This document shows, piece by piece, positions 31,669-39,957 of a stretch of 64,000 nucleotides of DNA. Each line of letters opens with the position of its first letter. Within the stretch, counting starts at the first letter, position 1. Position numbers and translations under genes: made by a program. The stretch is taken from contig BMSW01000001.1 in assembly GCA_014649355.1 (NCBI GenBank), positions 608,677 through 672,676 of the forward strand, read 5' to 3'. Under the pieces are notes generated by a model. That model saw only the letters and a list, made by a program, of their open reading frames with translations, was not told where the DNA came from and made no database searches. The stretch comes from Streptomyces althioticus. GTDB taxonomy: Bacteria > Actinomycetota > Actinomycetes > Streptomycetales > Streptomycetaceae.

Positions 31669-32322
31669 TCAGGAGAGCCGGCCGTCGTAGTCGGGGAGCT
31701 TGAAGGCGCGCTCGGCGTGGCCGCCGGAGAGGTCGGTGGCGCTGTTGCCGATGTTGGCGATGATCGTGTAACCCTTGCGCTCGATGTCGACGCGCTGCGC
31801 GGTCTTGTACTCGCCGACGTTCCGGAAGAGGTCGACGACACCCCGGACGTACAGGCCGGAGGACTCGTAGCCGGCGTGGTCGAGGTTCCACTCGGTCGGC
31901 AGGTAGATGATGCCGGGCCGGGCGGTGACGAAGAACAGGTCGACCCCGCGTTCCTCGGCGTACCGGGCGACCTCCAGGACCGGCTCGTTGGCGGGCTGCG
32001 GGAAGCTGAAGCCGAAGTCGGTCTCCAGCGCGGTGTTGTCGATGTCGAGGACGATCGCCTGCTTCTCGCCCGGCCGGGCGTCGGCGATGCGCTGCTTCAC
32101 ATAGGGCAGGGCCTGGTCCATGACGGCCCGGCAGTCGCGCTGCCAGGTGTCGTAGTCGACGTCCGCCGCGAGGGCGGGGGCGGTGGCGGGGATGGCGGCG
32201 GTGGCCGCCGTGGGGGCCGCCGCGGCGGGTGTGGCCTCGGCGGGTGCGGCGAGGGCCACCAGGGCGGTCGCGGAGACGGCGGTCACCGATACGCGGCGCA
32301 ACCAGGGGCGTCGGCTTCTCAT
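31669..32322 (-). CDS. secreted HAD-superfamily acid phosphatase
   Basis: The 217-residue protein starts with a twin-Arg-like basic region and hydrophobic segment (RRVSVTAVSATALVALAAPAEA), an export signal with likely cleavage near residue 30, followed by an Ala/Pro/Thr-rich linker. The mature domain carries the HAD nucleophile motif DIDNT (VLDIDNTALETDF, about residue 93), FFVTARPG as motif II and YTIIANIGNSATDL as the acidic motif. This is the PF03767-type acid phosphatase. It would act outside the cell, probably scavenging phosphate from esters; the substrate is unknown. Confidence 0.88.
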   Translation of the reverse strand: MRSRRPWLRRVSVTAVSATALVALAAPAEATPAAAAPTAATAAIPATAPALAADVDYDTWQRDCRAVMDQALPYVKQRIADARPGEKQAIVLDIDNTALETDFGFSFPQPANEPVLEVARYAEERGVDLFFVTARPGIIYLPTEWNLDHAGYESSGLYVRGVVDLFRNVGEYKTAQRVDIERKGYTIIANIGNSATDLSGGHAERAFKLPDYDGRLS

Positions 32323-32762
32323 GTCGTGGGGGTCCTCTCACGTCCGTGACGCTGCCAACATGTCGTGTGCATGTTCGTGGGCGAGGGTGACGCGAGGTGA
32401 ACCGTAGGGTTACCGGGCGGTAGGCGACCAGAGGCCTGCGCCACATTTCTGCACCCGCTTTTTCACTCCGCCGGTGACGTGCCGCACAGGAGCCACGTCA
32501 CGTACGGCCCGGAATAGTAGTGGGGCATCGAAACTACATCGGGCATTTCGTGCGATAGGGCGCTCGACCGGCTTGAAATGGGGCTTTCAGTCCCTGTGAG
32601 CCGCGTCTCAGAGGCCGTGCATATCGGTTGGTGTCTACGAATTTCCGTCGTAGGTCACACCTTTGCGCCATTTCGGGCGAAAGGGTTACCACTGAATGGC
32701 CACCACGCCACGGGTCCCGTGAGCCGGTGGTTTCCCTCTGCCCCCTCCCCCATGAGGTTTCG
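32323..32762. promoter_or_regulatory. 440-nt divergent region upstream of the M23 peptidase
   Basis: No gene is seen. The stretch 32520-32720 is AT-richer than average. A perfect inverted repeat CTACGA-N7-TCGTAG lies at 32635-32653, and TTGAAA at 32572-32577 could be a -35. The long distance to the M23 gene suggests an untranslated leader. I looked for the ydaO c-di-AMP riboswitch found before other Streptomyces wall hydrolase genes and did not find its conserved GGGTGAATC-type core. Confidence 0.4.
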
Positions 32763-33500
32763 ATGTTCGAGCGCGTCACGTCCCGTTTCCCCCGTACGTC
32801 CGCCACCCGTACCCGTGCGGCCGTCCTGGCCGCCGGCCTGGGCACCTCGGTCGTCCTGGGAGTCGGGGTCGCGGCCGCCGTCGACAACACGGCCGCGTCC
32901 ACCACGGCCGGCGCCGTGCAGGCGCAGGCGGCCGCCCAGTCCAAGGCCGCCGAGACGCAGGCGAAGGCCGTCCAGGCGCAGGCCGAGAAGGCCCAGAAGG
33001 CCGCCGAGGCGAAGAAGGCCGCCGCCGCCAAGGCCGCGCAGGCCAAGAAGGCGGCGAAGGCCGCGGCCAAGAAGAAGGCCGCCTCCTGGATCGACCCGGT
33101 GAAGTCCTACAAGCTGTCGGCGAGCTTCGCGCAGAATGGCGGCATGTGGGCGCACAAGCACTCCGGCCAGGACTACGCGGTCCCGACCGGCACCCCGGTG
33201 ATGGCCGCCCACGGCGGCACGGTCGTGAAGGCCGGCGGCAACGGCGCCGGTGACGGCCCCGCGTACGGCAACGCCATCGTGATCAAGCACGGCGACAAGA
33301 CGTACTCCCAGTACGCCCACCTGTCGTCCGTGAACGTGAAGGTCGGCCAGGTCGTGAAGACCGGCCAGAAGATCGCCTCGTCCGGCAGCACCGGCAACTC
33401 CAGCGGTCCCCACCTGCACTTCGAGATCCGCACCACCCCGAACTACGGCTCCGCCGTGGACCCGGCGAAGTTCCTGCGCAACCACGGCGTGACGGTCTGA
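32763..33500 (+). CDS. M23-family peptidoglycan endopeptidase (secreted)
   Basis: The 245-residue protein has a basic start and one hydrophobic segment (about 19-42), a signal or anchor. A 60-residue Ala/Lys/Gln-rich helix (about 50-112) follows, then an M23 domain with zinc motifs HSGQDYAVPTGTPV (H-x3-D) and GPHLHFEIR (H-x-H), and YSQYAHLSSVNVKVGQ between. LytM/M23 enzymes cut peptide cross-links in peptidoglycan. GAGG lies 6 nt before ATG 32763. No LysM domain is present; the cationic helix may hold it on the wall. Confidence 0.92.
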   Translation: MFERVTSRFPRTSATRTRAAVLAAGLGTSVVLGVGVAAAVDNTAASTTAGAVQAQAAAQSKAAETQAKAVQAQAEKAQKAAEAKKAAAAKAAQAKKAAKAAAKKKAASWIDPVKSYKLSASFAQNGGMWAHKHSGQDYAVPTGTPVMAAHGGTVVKAGGNGAGDGPAYGNAIVIKHGDKTYSQYAHLSSVNVKVGQVVKTGQKIASSGSTGNSSGPHLHFEIRTTPNYGSAVDPAKFLRNHGVTV

Positions 33501-33528
33501 CCCGCGAGGAGCGGGCAGGAGCGACCGT

Positions 33529-34125
33529 CTAGTCGCCGGCCGTGTGCCGGTGGGCCTGGGTGATCAGATCGACGGCGACCTCGAGGACGGCTTCCCGCCG
33601 CTTCCCGGGGTCGCTTTCGACTTCCTGGAGGACGTGCATCCCGGCGTGCAGGGTGAACAGGGCGCTGATGCAGCGCACCTGGTCGACCAGGTCGGCGTCG
33701 GGGTCGATGAGGATGTCCCGCAGTCCGAGCATCTTCGTCTTGAACATGTCGCCGATGCTCAGCTCGCGGATCGTCGCCTGGTTCTCCTGCATGAAGCGGA
33801 AGAGCGGGGCGGCCTCCATCAGCGCCGCGCTGTAGCGGCGGATGATCTCCTGTTTGGTCTCCAGCGAGTGCGGCTGCCGGCGCCCCCACTCGATCAGGTC
33901 CTCGATCGGCCGGGAGAGGTCCTCGAAGATGGAGACGAGGATCTCTTCCTTGGTCTTGAAGTGGTAGTAGAGCGCCGCCTTGGTGACGTCCAGCCGCTCG
34001 GCGATCTCGCGCAGCGAGGTCTTCTCGTAGCCCTGCTCGGCGAAGAGGTCGAGTGCGACGTCCTGGATGCGCTGGCGGGTGTCCCCGCGGCGCCGCTGCT
34101 TGGTGCCGTCCATGGTGCCGCCCAT
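33529..34125 (-). CDS. TetR-family repressor of the adjacent MFS pump
   Basis: The 198-residue protein has an N-terminal TetR helix-turn-helix (TRQRIQDVALDLFAEQGYEK, LREIAERLDVTKAALYYHFK) and a helical ligand domain. ATG 34125 is preceded by GAGGGGAAAG; ATG 34113 is an alternative. It is divergent from the MFS exporter, and the gap carries two near-identical inverted 23-bp sites, so it almost certainly represses itself and the pump and is released by a pump substrate. Confidence 0.93.
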   Translation of the reverse strand: MGGTMDGTKQRRRGDTRQRIQDVALDLFAEQGYEKTSLREIAERLDVTKAALYYHFKTKEEILVSIFEDLSRPIEDLIEWGRRQPHSLETKQEIIRRYSAALMEAAPLFRFMQENQATIRELSIGDMFKTKMLGLRDILIDPDADLVDQVRCISALFTLHAGMHVLQEVESDPGKRREAVLEVAVDLITQAHRHTAGD

Positions 34126-34153
34126 CTTTCCCCTCGAACCCTCTTGACGAAAA

Positions 34154-34222
34154 CTTACTTGACGACCGGCTAGTTGCGCGAGTAGCTTCGCGTCGAAGTC
34201 AACTAGCCGGGCGGCAAGTAAG
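34154..34222. promoter_or_regulatory. duplicated inverted operator between tetR and the MFS gene
   Basis: Two 23-bp elements, 34154-34176 and 34200-34222, are reverse complements except at two positions. Each carries an ACTTACT end and a GCTAGTT end. TTGACG (34159-34164) with TAGCTT (34183-34188), 18 nt apart, could be the pump promoter and would be covered by the first site. Confidence 0.75.
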
Positions 34223-34262
34223 TAAAGACGGGTCACCGAGGGTGGCCGGGGGAGTGGGATCC

Positions 34263-35831
34263 ATGACGGACACAGTGGCGGCGGGGGCCGCACCGTCGGA
34301 CGGCGTGAAACAGCCGCGGAGCGTGCGGGTCGTGTTGCTCGCCCTCATGATCGCGATGATGCTCGCGATGCTCGACAACATGATCATCGGTACGGCGATG
34401 CCGACGATCGTGGGTGAACTGGGAGGCCTGGAGCACCTCTCCTGGGTGGTCACGGCGTACACGCTGGCCACCGCGGCCTCCACCCCGGTGTGGGGCAAGG
34501 TCGGCGATATGTACGGGCGCAAGGGCTCGTTCATCACCTCCATCGTGATCTTTCTGATCGGCTCCGCGCTCAGCGGCATGGCGCAGGACATGGGGCAGCT
34601 CATCGCCTTCCGCGCGGTGCAGGGCCTCGGCGCGGGCGGTCTGATGGTCGGCGTCATGGCGATCATCGGCGACCTGATCCCGCCCCGGGAGCGGGGCAAG
34701 TACCAGGGCATGATGGCCGCCGTGATGGCCCTCGCGATGATCGGCGGGCCGCTCGTCGGCGGCACCATCACCGACAACTGGGGCTGGCGCTGGGCCTTCT
34801 ACATCAACCTGCCGCTCGGCGTGATCGCCCTCGCCGCCATCGGCGTGGTGCTGCACCTGCCGAGGAAGCGGTCGCAGGCGGGCATCGACTACCTCGGCGT
34901 GGCACTGCTGACCGTCGGCATCACCGCGATCGTGCTGGTCACCACCTGGGGCGGCACCGAGTACGCCTGGACCTCCACGCGGATCATGGAGCTGACCGCC
35001 CTCGGCGTCGCGTCCCTGGTCGGCTTCGTCTTCTGGCAGACCCGGGCCGCCGAGCCGGTGGTGCCGCTGCACATCTTCCGCAGCCGCAACTTCACGCTGA
35101 TGTCCGTCATCGGCTTCATCGTGGGCTTCGTGATGTTCGGCGCGACGCTCTTCCTGCCGCTGTACCAGCAGTCCGTGCAGGGCGCCTCGGCGACCAACTC
35201 CGGTCTGCTGCTCCTGCCGATGCTCGGCGCGATGCTGGTCACCTCGATGGTCGCGGGCCGGGTGACCACCAACACCGGCCGCTACAAGATCTTCCCGGTG
35301 GCCGGCAGTGTGCTGCTGATCGTCGGCCTGTACCTGCTGTCGACGATGGACACCGGGACCTCCCGCCTCACCTCCGGCGTCTTCATGGCCGTGGTCGGCC
35401 TCGGCATGGGCTGTTTGATGCAGATCACCATGCTGGTCGCGCAGAACAGCGTGGAGCTGAGGGACATGGGCGTGGCGTCCTCCACGACCACCCTGTTCCG
35501 CACCCTCGGCTCGTCCTTCGGCGTCGCGGTGATGGGCGCGCTGTTCAACCACCGCGTCCAGGACGTCATGGTGGAACGCGCGGGCGCGCTGGGCTCCAAG
35601 GTGACCGAGCAGTCCGCCCAGCTCGACGCGGCGAGCCTGGCGAAGCTGCCGGAGGCCGCCCGCGAGGCGTACCAGCACGCGGTCTCCTCCGGCACGCACG
35701 GCGCGTTCCTGCTCGGCGCGGTCGTCGCCGTGCTGTCGCTGGCGGCGGCGGTCTTCGTCAGGGAGGTCCCTTTGAAGGGCGCGGGGCCGCAACGGGAGGA
35801 CGCTCCCGTTGCGGCGCCGGAGACGGTCTGA
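34263..35831 (+). CDS. MFS drug-export transporter, DHA2 (EmrB/QacA) type
   Basis: The 522-residue protein has about 14 membrane helices. Motif C-like and DHA2 hallmarks are visible: LDNMIIGTAMPTIVGELGG in helix 1, WGKVGDMYGRKGSF as motif A between helices 2 and 3, RAVQGLGAGGLMVG, and PLVGGTITDNWGWRWAFYI. It should export lipophilic compounds with proton antiport; the substrate is unknown. It is divergent from tetR under a duplicated operator. The stop lies at the beginning of a degenerate repeat array. Confidence 0.93.
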   Translation: MTDTVAAGAAPSDGVKQPRSVRVVLLALMIAMMLAMLDNMIIGTAMPTIVGELGGLEHLSWVVTAYTLATAASTPVWGKVGDMYGRKGSFITSIVIFLIGSALSGMAQDMGQLIAFRAVQGLGAGGLMVGVMAIIGDLIPPRERGKYQGMMAAVMALAMIGGPLVGGTITDNWGWRWAFYINLPLGVIALAAIGVVLHLPRKRSQAGIDYLGVALLTVGITAIVLVTTWGGTEYAWTSTRIMELTALGVASLVGFVFWQTRAAEPVVPLHIFRSRNFTLMSVIGFIVGFVMFGATLFLPLYQQSVQGASATNSGLLLLPMLGAMLVTSMVAGRVTTNTGRYKIFPVAGSVLLIVGLYLLSTMDTGTSRLTSGVFMAVVGLGMGCLMQITMLVAQNSVELRDMGVASSTTTLFRTLGSSFGVAVMGALFNHRVQDVMVERAGALGSKVTEQSAQLDAASLAKLPEAAREAYQHAVSSGTHGAFLLGAVVAVLSLAAAVFVREVPLKGAGPQREDAPVAAPETV

Positions 35832-36273
35832 GAGGCGCGGAGCCCCCGGGGCGCCCGCGCGCCCGGACCCCGCAGCGGGAGGGCGTCCGCGTCGGTCTGA
35901 GACACCTGGGTTCCCGGGCGCCTCGTCCCCGGTAACCCGCAGCCGGGAGGGAGTGCCTTCGCGCGGTGTCCGCGTCGGTCTGAGACACGGCGGTTCCGCC
36001 CCCGGCCCCGCAGTCGGGGGCGGGAACGCCTTCGCGGCGGTGCCCGCGTCGGCCTGGTGGGCATCGGAGACCTCCGAGGCTCCCGTGCCCCGGCCCCGCA
36101 GTCGGGACGCGTGAAGGTCTGGGACACCGGGGCCTCCCGAGGGACTCACGCGTGCGGGCCCGCAGCGGGGGACGTCTCCCGAGTCGGAACCCGAGCCAGG
36201 GTCCGAGACGCGGGGAGCTCCCGGGGCGCCCGCGCGCTGTCGCAGGGGCTTCCGGGGACCCGGAAGCCCCTTC
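35826..36273. repeat. degenerate tandem array of about six units
   Basis: Units begin with a GTCTGAGACAC-like word at 35826, 35895, 35978, 36052, 36117 and 36201, giving periods of 65-84 bp. Each unit then has a CGGGGCGCC-like block, a CCCCGCAGNCGGG block and a CCGCGTCG end. The array begins at the stop codon of the MFS gene and ends at the 3-prime end of cseC. It fills the 442-nt intergenic space; no gene is seen. Confidence 0.65.
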
Positions 36274-37617
36274 TCACTGGCCCAGGACCGGATAGCTCCC
36301 CGTGTTCGTCGGGGCGTGTTCCGGGAGCCACAGGACGGCCGCGGCGCCCTCGGGGGGTGTGTCGTGCGGGGCGCCCGGCGGGCGGACGTTGCGGAAGGTC
36401 AGGCGGGCGCCCAGGACGCGGGCCTGGCCGGCCGCGATGGTCAGGCCCAGGCCGTGGCCCCGGCCCGCCCGGTCCGCGCTGCCGGTGCGGAAGCGGCTCG
36501 GCCCCTCGGCGAGCAGCTCCTCCGGGAAGCCTGGCCCGTGGTCGCGGACCCGGACGACACGGCCCTCCACGGTGACCTCGACGGGCGGAGCCCCGTGCCG
36601 TGCCGCGTTGGCGAGCAGGTTGAACAGCACCCGCTCCAGCCGGCGGGGGTCGGTGGTGACCTCCGACTCGTGGACCACCCGCACGACCGCGTCCGGGTCC
36701 TTCGCCGCGACCCGGCGGGCGACGAACTCGCCGAGCAGGATGTCCTGCAGCTCGGCCCGTTCGGAGGCGCTGTCGAGCCGGGCGACCTCCAGGACGTCCT
36801 CGACGAGGGTGCGCATCGCCCGCGCCCGGTCCTGCACCAGCTCCGTGGGCCGGCCGGGCGGCAGCAGCTCCGCCGCGGTGAGCAGGCCGGTCACCGGGGT
36901 GCGCAGCTCGTGGGCGATGTCGGCGGTCACCCGGCGCTCCGCCTCCAGCCGCTGCCGCAGCGCGTCCGCCATGGCGTCGACCGCGCTGGCCAGGTCGTCG
37001 GTCTCGTCCCGCACCACCCCGCCGATGGCGTCCCGCACCCGTACGCCCGTCTCGCCCCCCGCGACCCGGTTGGCCGCCGTGGCCGCCTTGCGCAGCCGCC
37101 GGGACAGGTGCCCGCCGATGAGCACGCCGAGCGCGCAGCCGCCGATCACGGTCGCGACGGAGCCGATCCACAGGGCCTGGTCGAGGTCCTTGAGGATGTC
37201 CGAGCTGCGGTCGGTGAAGCCGGAGTGCAGCGACATCACGTGCCCGTTCTTCAGCGGCACCGCCGCCCAGATGTCCGGCGCGCCGCCCCGGTCGGCGACG
37301 TACGTGGCGCGGCGGCCCTCCTCGACCTTGGCGCGCAGCTCCGCCGGCAGCTGCGGGTCGTCGATCTTGGTGTTGGGGAAGTTCAGCCGCCCGGACAGCT
37401 CGTAGTTCCGCTGGGCGATCATGATGCGCTCGTCGGCCAGGTCGCGCGCGTTGTCCAGCATCGACACCCGGGCCGCGTTGTGCACGACCAGGCTGAGCGC
37501 GACCGCCACCAGCGCGCCGACCAGCGCGATGGCCGCGCTGAGCTTCCATCTCAGGCCCGCGCCGATGTTGGCCTGTCGTACGAACGCCGTCACCAGGCGC
37601 CGGAGGTGTCCCCGCAT
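36274..37617 (-). CDS. cseC: sensor histidine kinase CseC (cell-envelope stress)
   Basis: The 447-residue kinase has TM helices near 25-46 and 150-168 with a 100-residue extracytoplasmic sensor between, a HAMP region, the phospho-acceptor box TADIAHELRTPVTGLL with His236, and an ATPase domain (NLLANAARHG, VRDHGPGFPEELL, GRGHGLGLTIAAGQ). In S. coelicolor CseC senses envelope damage by antibiotics such as vancomycin and phosphorylates CseB, which activates sigE. It is the last gene of sigE-cseA-cseB-cseC, 8 nt after cseB. Confidence 0.95.
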   Translation of the reverse strand: MRGHLRRLVTAFVRQANIGAGLRWKLSAAIALVGALVAVALSLVVHNAARVSMLDNARDLADERIMIAQRNYELSGRLNFPNTKIDDPQLPAELRAKVEEGRRATYVADRGGAPDIWAAVPLKNGHVMSLHSGFTDRSSDILKDLDQALWIGSVATVIGGCALGVLIGGHLSRRLRKAATAANRVAGGETGVRVRDAIGGVVRDETDDLASAVDAMADALRQRLEAERRVTADIAHELRTPVTGLLTAAELLPPGRPTELVQDRARAMRTLVEDVLEVARLDSASERAELQDILLGEFVARRVAAKDPDAVVRVVHESEVTTDPRRLERVLFNLLANAARHGAPPVEVTVEGRVVRVRDHGPGFPEELLAEGPSRFRTGSADRAGRGHGLGLTIAAGQARVLGARLTFRNVRPPGAPHDTPPEGAAAVLWLPEHAPTNTGSYPVLGQ

Positions 37618-37625
37618 CCGCCCGC

Positions 37626-38324
37626 TCAGGCCTTCAGCTTGTAGCCGAAGCCGCGGACCGTCTCGATCCGGTCCTGGCCGATCTTCGCGCGCAGCCGCTG
37701 CACATGGACGTCGACCACCCGGGTGTCACCGCCCCACCCGTACTCCCACACCCGCTCCAGCAGCTTGTCGCGGCTGAGGACGGTGCCCGGCGCCGCGGAG
37801 AACTCCAGCAGCAGCCGCATCTCGGTCGGGGTGAGCGCGACCGGCCGGCCGGCCTTGCGCACCTCCATGCCCTCGGTGTCGATCTCCAGCTCGCCGAAGG
37901 CCAGCACCGGCCCGCCGTCCGCGTCGTCCTGCCCGCCGCCCGCGCCGCCCGCCCGCTCGAAGCGGCGCAGCACCGCGCGGATCCGGGCGACCAGGACCGC
38001 GCCGTCGAACGGCTTGGTCACGTAGTCGTCGGCGCCCGCCTCCAGGCCCAGCACCACGTCGATGGCGTCGGCCCGCGCCGACAGCATGATCACCGGCACG
38101 GTCGACTCGTCCCGTATCCGCCGGCACAGGCTGACGCCGTCCAGTCCGGGCACCATGACGTCGAGGAGCGCGATGTCCGGCCGGTCGGCCCGGAACGCCT
38201 CCAGGCCCGACAGCCCGTCGGGCATCGCGGTGACCGCGAAGCCGTCCCGCTCCAGCGTGAGCTGGGTGGCCTCTCGGATGACGTCGTCGTCCTCGACGAA
38301 CAGGACATGGGTCTGGTCTGCCAT
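37626..38324 (-). CDS. cseB: OmpR-family response regulator CseB
   Basis: The 232-residue regulator has a receiver domain (acidic residues in VEDDD, phospho-acceptor Asp55 in IALLDVMVPG, the Lys of VTKPF) and an OmpR/PhoB winged helix (LTPTEMRLLLEFSAAPGTV, WGGDTRVVDVHVQRLRAKIG). A Gly/Ala/Asp-rich linker joins them. In S. coelicolor phosphorylated CseB is required for transcription of the sigE promoter. The gap to cseA is 161 nt, without another gene. Confidence 0.96.
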   Translation of the reverse strand: MADQTHVLFVEDDDVIREATQLTLERDGFAVTAMPDGLSGLEAFRADRPDIALLDVMVPGLDGVSLCRRIRDESTVPVIMLSARADAIDVVLGLEAGADDYVTKPFDGAVLVARIRAVLRRFERAGGAGGGQDDADGGPVLAFGELEIDTEGMEVRKAGRPVALTPTEMRLLLEFSAAPGTVLSRDKLLERVWEYGWGGDTRVVDVHVQRLRAKIGQDRIETVRGFGYKLKA

Positions 38325-38485
38325 CCCGCTGCTCTCAGTTCTCGTGTGGTACCGGACCGGGCGTGCCCCCGCACCCGCCCCGTCCTCGTGTCTGTGGCCC
38401 ACTCCACGGGACGCACCGGCCGCGCGACGGGTTCACCCGTTCATCGTGCGAGGGACCGCCGGCGGTTCCCGCTGTGAGCCGTGTC

Positions 38486-39136
38486 TCAGCCCTCCGGCGC
38501 GGGTGTCGGCGCCGCGCCGGCGACCGGCCCGTACTCGTTGTGCGTGCGGTACTTCTCGTCGAACCGGCCCGAGAGCCAGCGGTACGTGATCACGACCTCG
38601 CCGGACGGGCTCGACACCGGGTCGCCGCGGTCGTAGACCTGCTTGGTGACCACCAGGTCCCCCCGGTCGATCTCGGCGTAGACCGGCGGCTCCTCCGCGC
38701 TGAACACGTTGACGTAGCCGTCGCCCTGGTGCCGGTACACGTACGCGCCGACACCGACCGCGTCGCCGCAGGTCAGCACGTTGACGACGACGTCGTCGCG
38801 GGCCTCGCCCGTGAGGTTGCCGTAGCTGACGTCCACCGGGTACTCGTCGGCCACGCAGGGCTTCAGCTCCCGCTTCACCTCGGCCGACACGGCCGGGTCC
38901 CCCTTGATCAGCCGCACCGCGTCCACCCGGGCGGGCGTCGGCGACGACGCGGTGGCGGGAGCGGCCGGGCCCGCCCCAGCGTCCACCCGCGCCGGGCCCT
39001 CGTCCCGGGCGCCGGTGCCGCTCGCGCCGCACCCGGTCCCGAACAGCACGACGGCGGCGAGCACGGCCGTCGCCGTACTCGCCGTCCGGGCGGTGGACCG
39101 GGCCCGTTCGGGCCCCGCGCCGGTCAGGCCGCGCAA
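38486..39136 (-). CDS. cseA: lipoprotein CseA, negative modulator of the sigE response
   Basis: The 216-residue protein has a signal peptide with hydrophobic core TAVLAAVVLFGTGC and a lipidation Cys at 36; the lipobox reads GTGC, slightly off the usual L-A-G-C type. The mature part has two Cys that may pair (KPCVADEYPV and VLTCGDAVG) and no known domain. In S. coelicolor loss of CseA raises sigE expression. The proposed TTG start lies within the end of sigE (13-nt overlap) after a GAGGAGCGGGAG stretch, so it would be coupled; other starts are possible. Confidence 0.88.
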   Translation of the reverse strand: MRGLTGAGPERARSTARTASTATAVLAAVVLFGTGCGASGTGARDEGPARVDAGAGPAAPATASSPTPARVDAVRLIKGDPAVSAEVKRELKPCVADEYPVDVSYGNLTGEARDDVVVNVLTCGDAVGVGAYVYRHQGDGYVNVFSAEEPPVYAEIDRGDLVVTKQVYDRGDPVSSPSGEVVITYRWLSGRFDEKYRTHNEYGPVAGAAPTPAPEG

Positions 39137-39663
39137 CGCTCCCGCTCCTCACGCTCCAGCGCGCGTGCGTCCGACTCGCGGGACTCCAGCTCCTCGCGGA
39201 GCCGGGCCAGCGCCCGATGCAGCGTGCTCTTGACCGTTCCGGCCGACATGCCGAGTGCGGCGGCCGTCTCGTCCGTGGACATCTGCTCCCAGTGTCGCAG
39301 CACCACGACGCTGCGCTGCTTCGGGGCGAGGACCTTCAGCACGTCCATCAGCAGGGCGCGGTCCGCGTACTGCTCGGTGGCGTCCTCCACGCGCGACTCG
39401 GGGAGCTGCTCGGTGGGCACCTCCTCCAGCTTGCGCGCCCGCCACCACTCCGTCCGCGTGTTGATCATGACGCGGCGCAGGTAGGCGTCGGCCAGCCGCT
39501 TGTCCTCGATGGTCTCCCAGCGGCCGTACGTGCGCACCAGCGCGGTCTGCAGCAGGTCCTGCGCCTCGACGGGATCCGGGACCAGACGCCGGGCGCTGCG
39601 CAGCAGCGCGTCCTGCCGGGTGCGGACGTACTCCTCGAACTCGAGCACCTCTCCCTGCGCCAT
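39124..39663 (-). CDS. sigE: ECF RNA polymerase sigma factor SigE
   Basis: The 179-residue sigma factor belongs to the SigE/SigL-like (SigE70_fam) ECF group. Region 2 is FEEYVRTRQDALLRSARRLV with the following DPVEAQDLLQTALVRTYGRW, and region 4 is APKQRSVVVLRHWEQMSTDE with GMSAGTVKSTLHRALARLR. It directs transcription of cell-envelope genes in S. coelicolor and is needed for a normal wall. There is no anti-sigma gene alongside; control is by CseBC at the promoter. A 9-bp hairpin lies 26 nt before the start. Confidence 0.96.
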   Translation of the reverse strand: MAQGEVLEFEEYVRTRQDALLRSARRLVPDPVEAQDLLQTALVRTYGRWETIEDKRLADAYLRRVMINTRTEWWRARKLEEVPTEQLPESRVEDATEQYADRALLMDVLKVLAPKQRSVVVLRHWEQMSTDETAAALGMSAGTVKSTLHRALARLREELESRESDARALEREERERCAA

Positions 39664-39957
39664 GGTGTACCGCCTTCCGGTCCCCGTTCCGGCCCGCCCC
39701 CGCGGGCCGGCCGTACCGCTCGTGTTCCGTCTCGTGTGCTCCGGTCGAGCACGCGATCGAAACTACGGAGGCGTTGTCACGGCACTGTGCGGAGCACCCT
39801 GCGAGCAGCCCTCGGGTGTCCGTCGGTTGTGTAACGGAGGGACGAACGGGACGAAGCGGCGAGGCGTTCGGTACGGATATGCGGCGGTACGCCCGTCGTG
39901 CGTGATGCGACGGGCGTGAACCGTGTGACGGGCGAGGGCCCGGGTGAGGACCCGGAC
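39664..39957 (-). promoter_or_regulatory. sigE promoter and leader region
   Basis: No gene lies in these 294 bases between mutY and sigE, both on the minus strand. Next to the sigE start is a perfect 9-bp hairpin with a CCCC loop (39689-39710). On the minus strand a GTGACAACGCC element begins at 39780 and is followed by GTAGTTTCG, a likely sigE promoter area. The exact CseB site cannot be read with confidence. Confidence 0.5.

Noticed and set aside
32323..32762. Possible ydaO (c-di-AMP) riboswitch before the M23 peptidase gene
   Set aside because: The conserved GGGTGAATC-type core and the paired elements known from Streptomyces wall hydrolase leaders were not found by eye.
35826..36273. CRISPR-like array
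   Set aside because: Repeats are imperfect and there are no unique spacers of constant length; cas genes are absent.
36057..36575. Plus-strand frame covering the repeat array and the end of cseC
   Set aside because: Antisense to cseC and composed of repeat-derived Gly/Arg-rich sequence.
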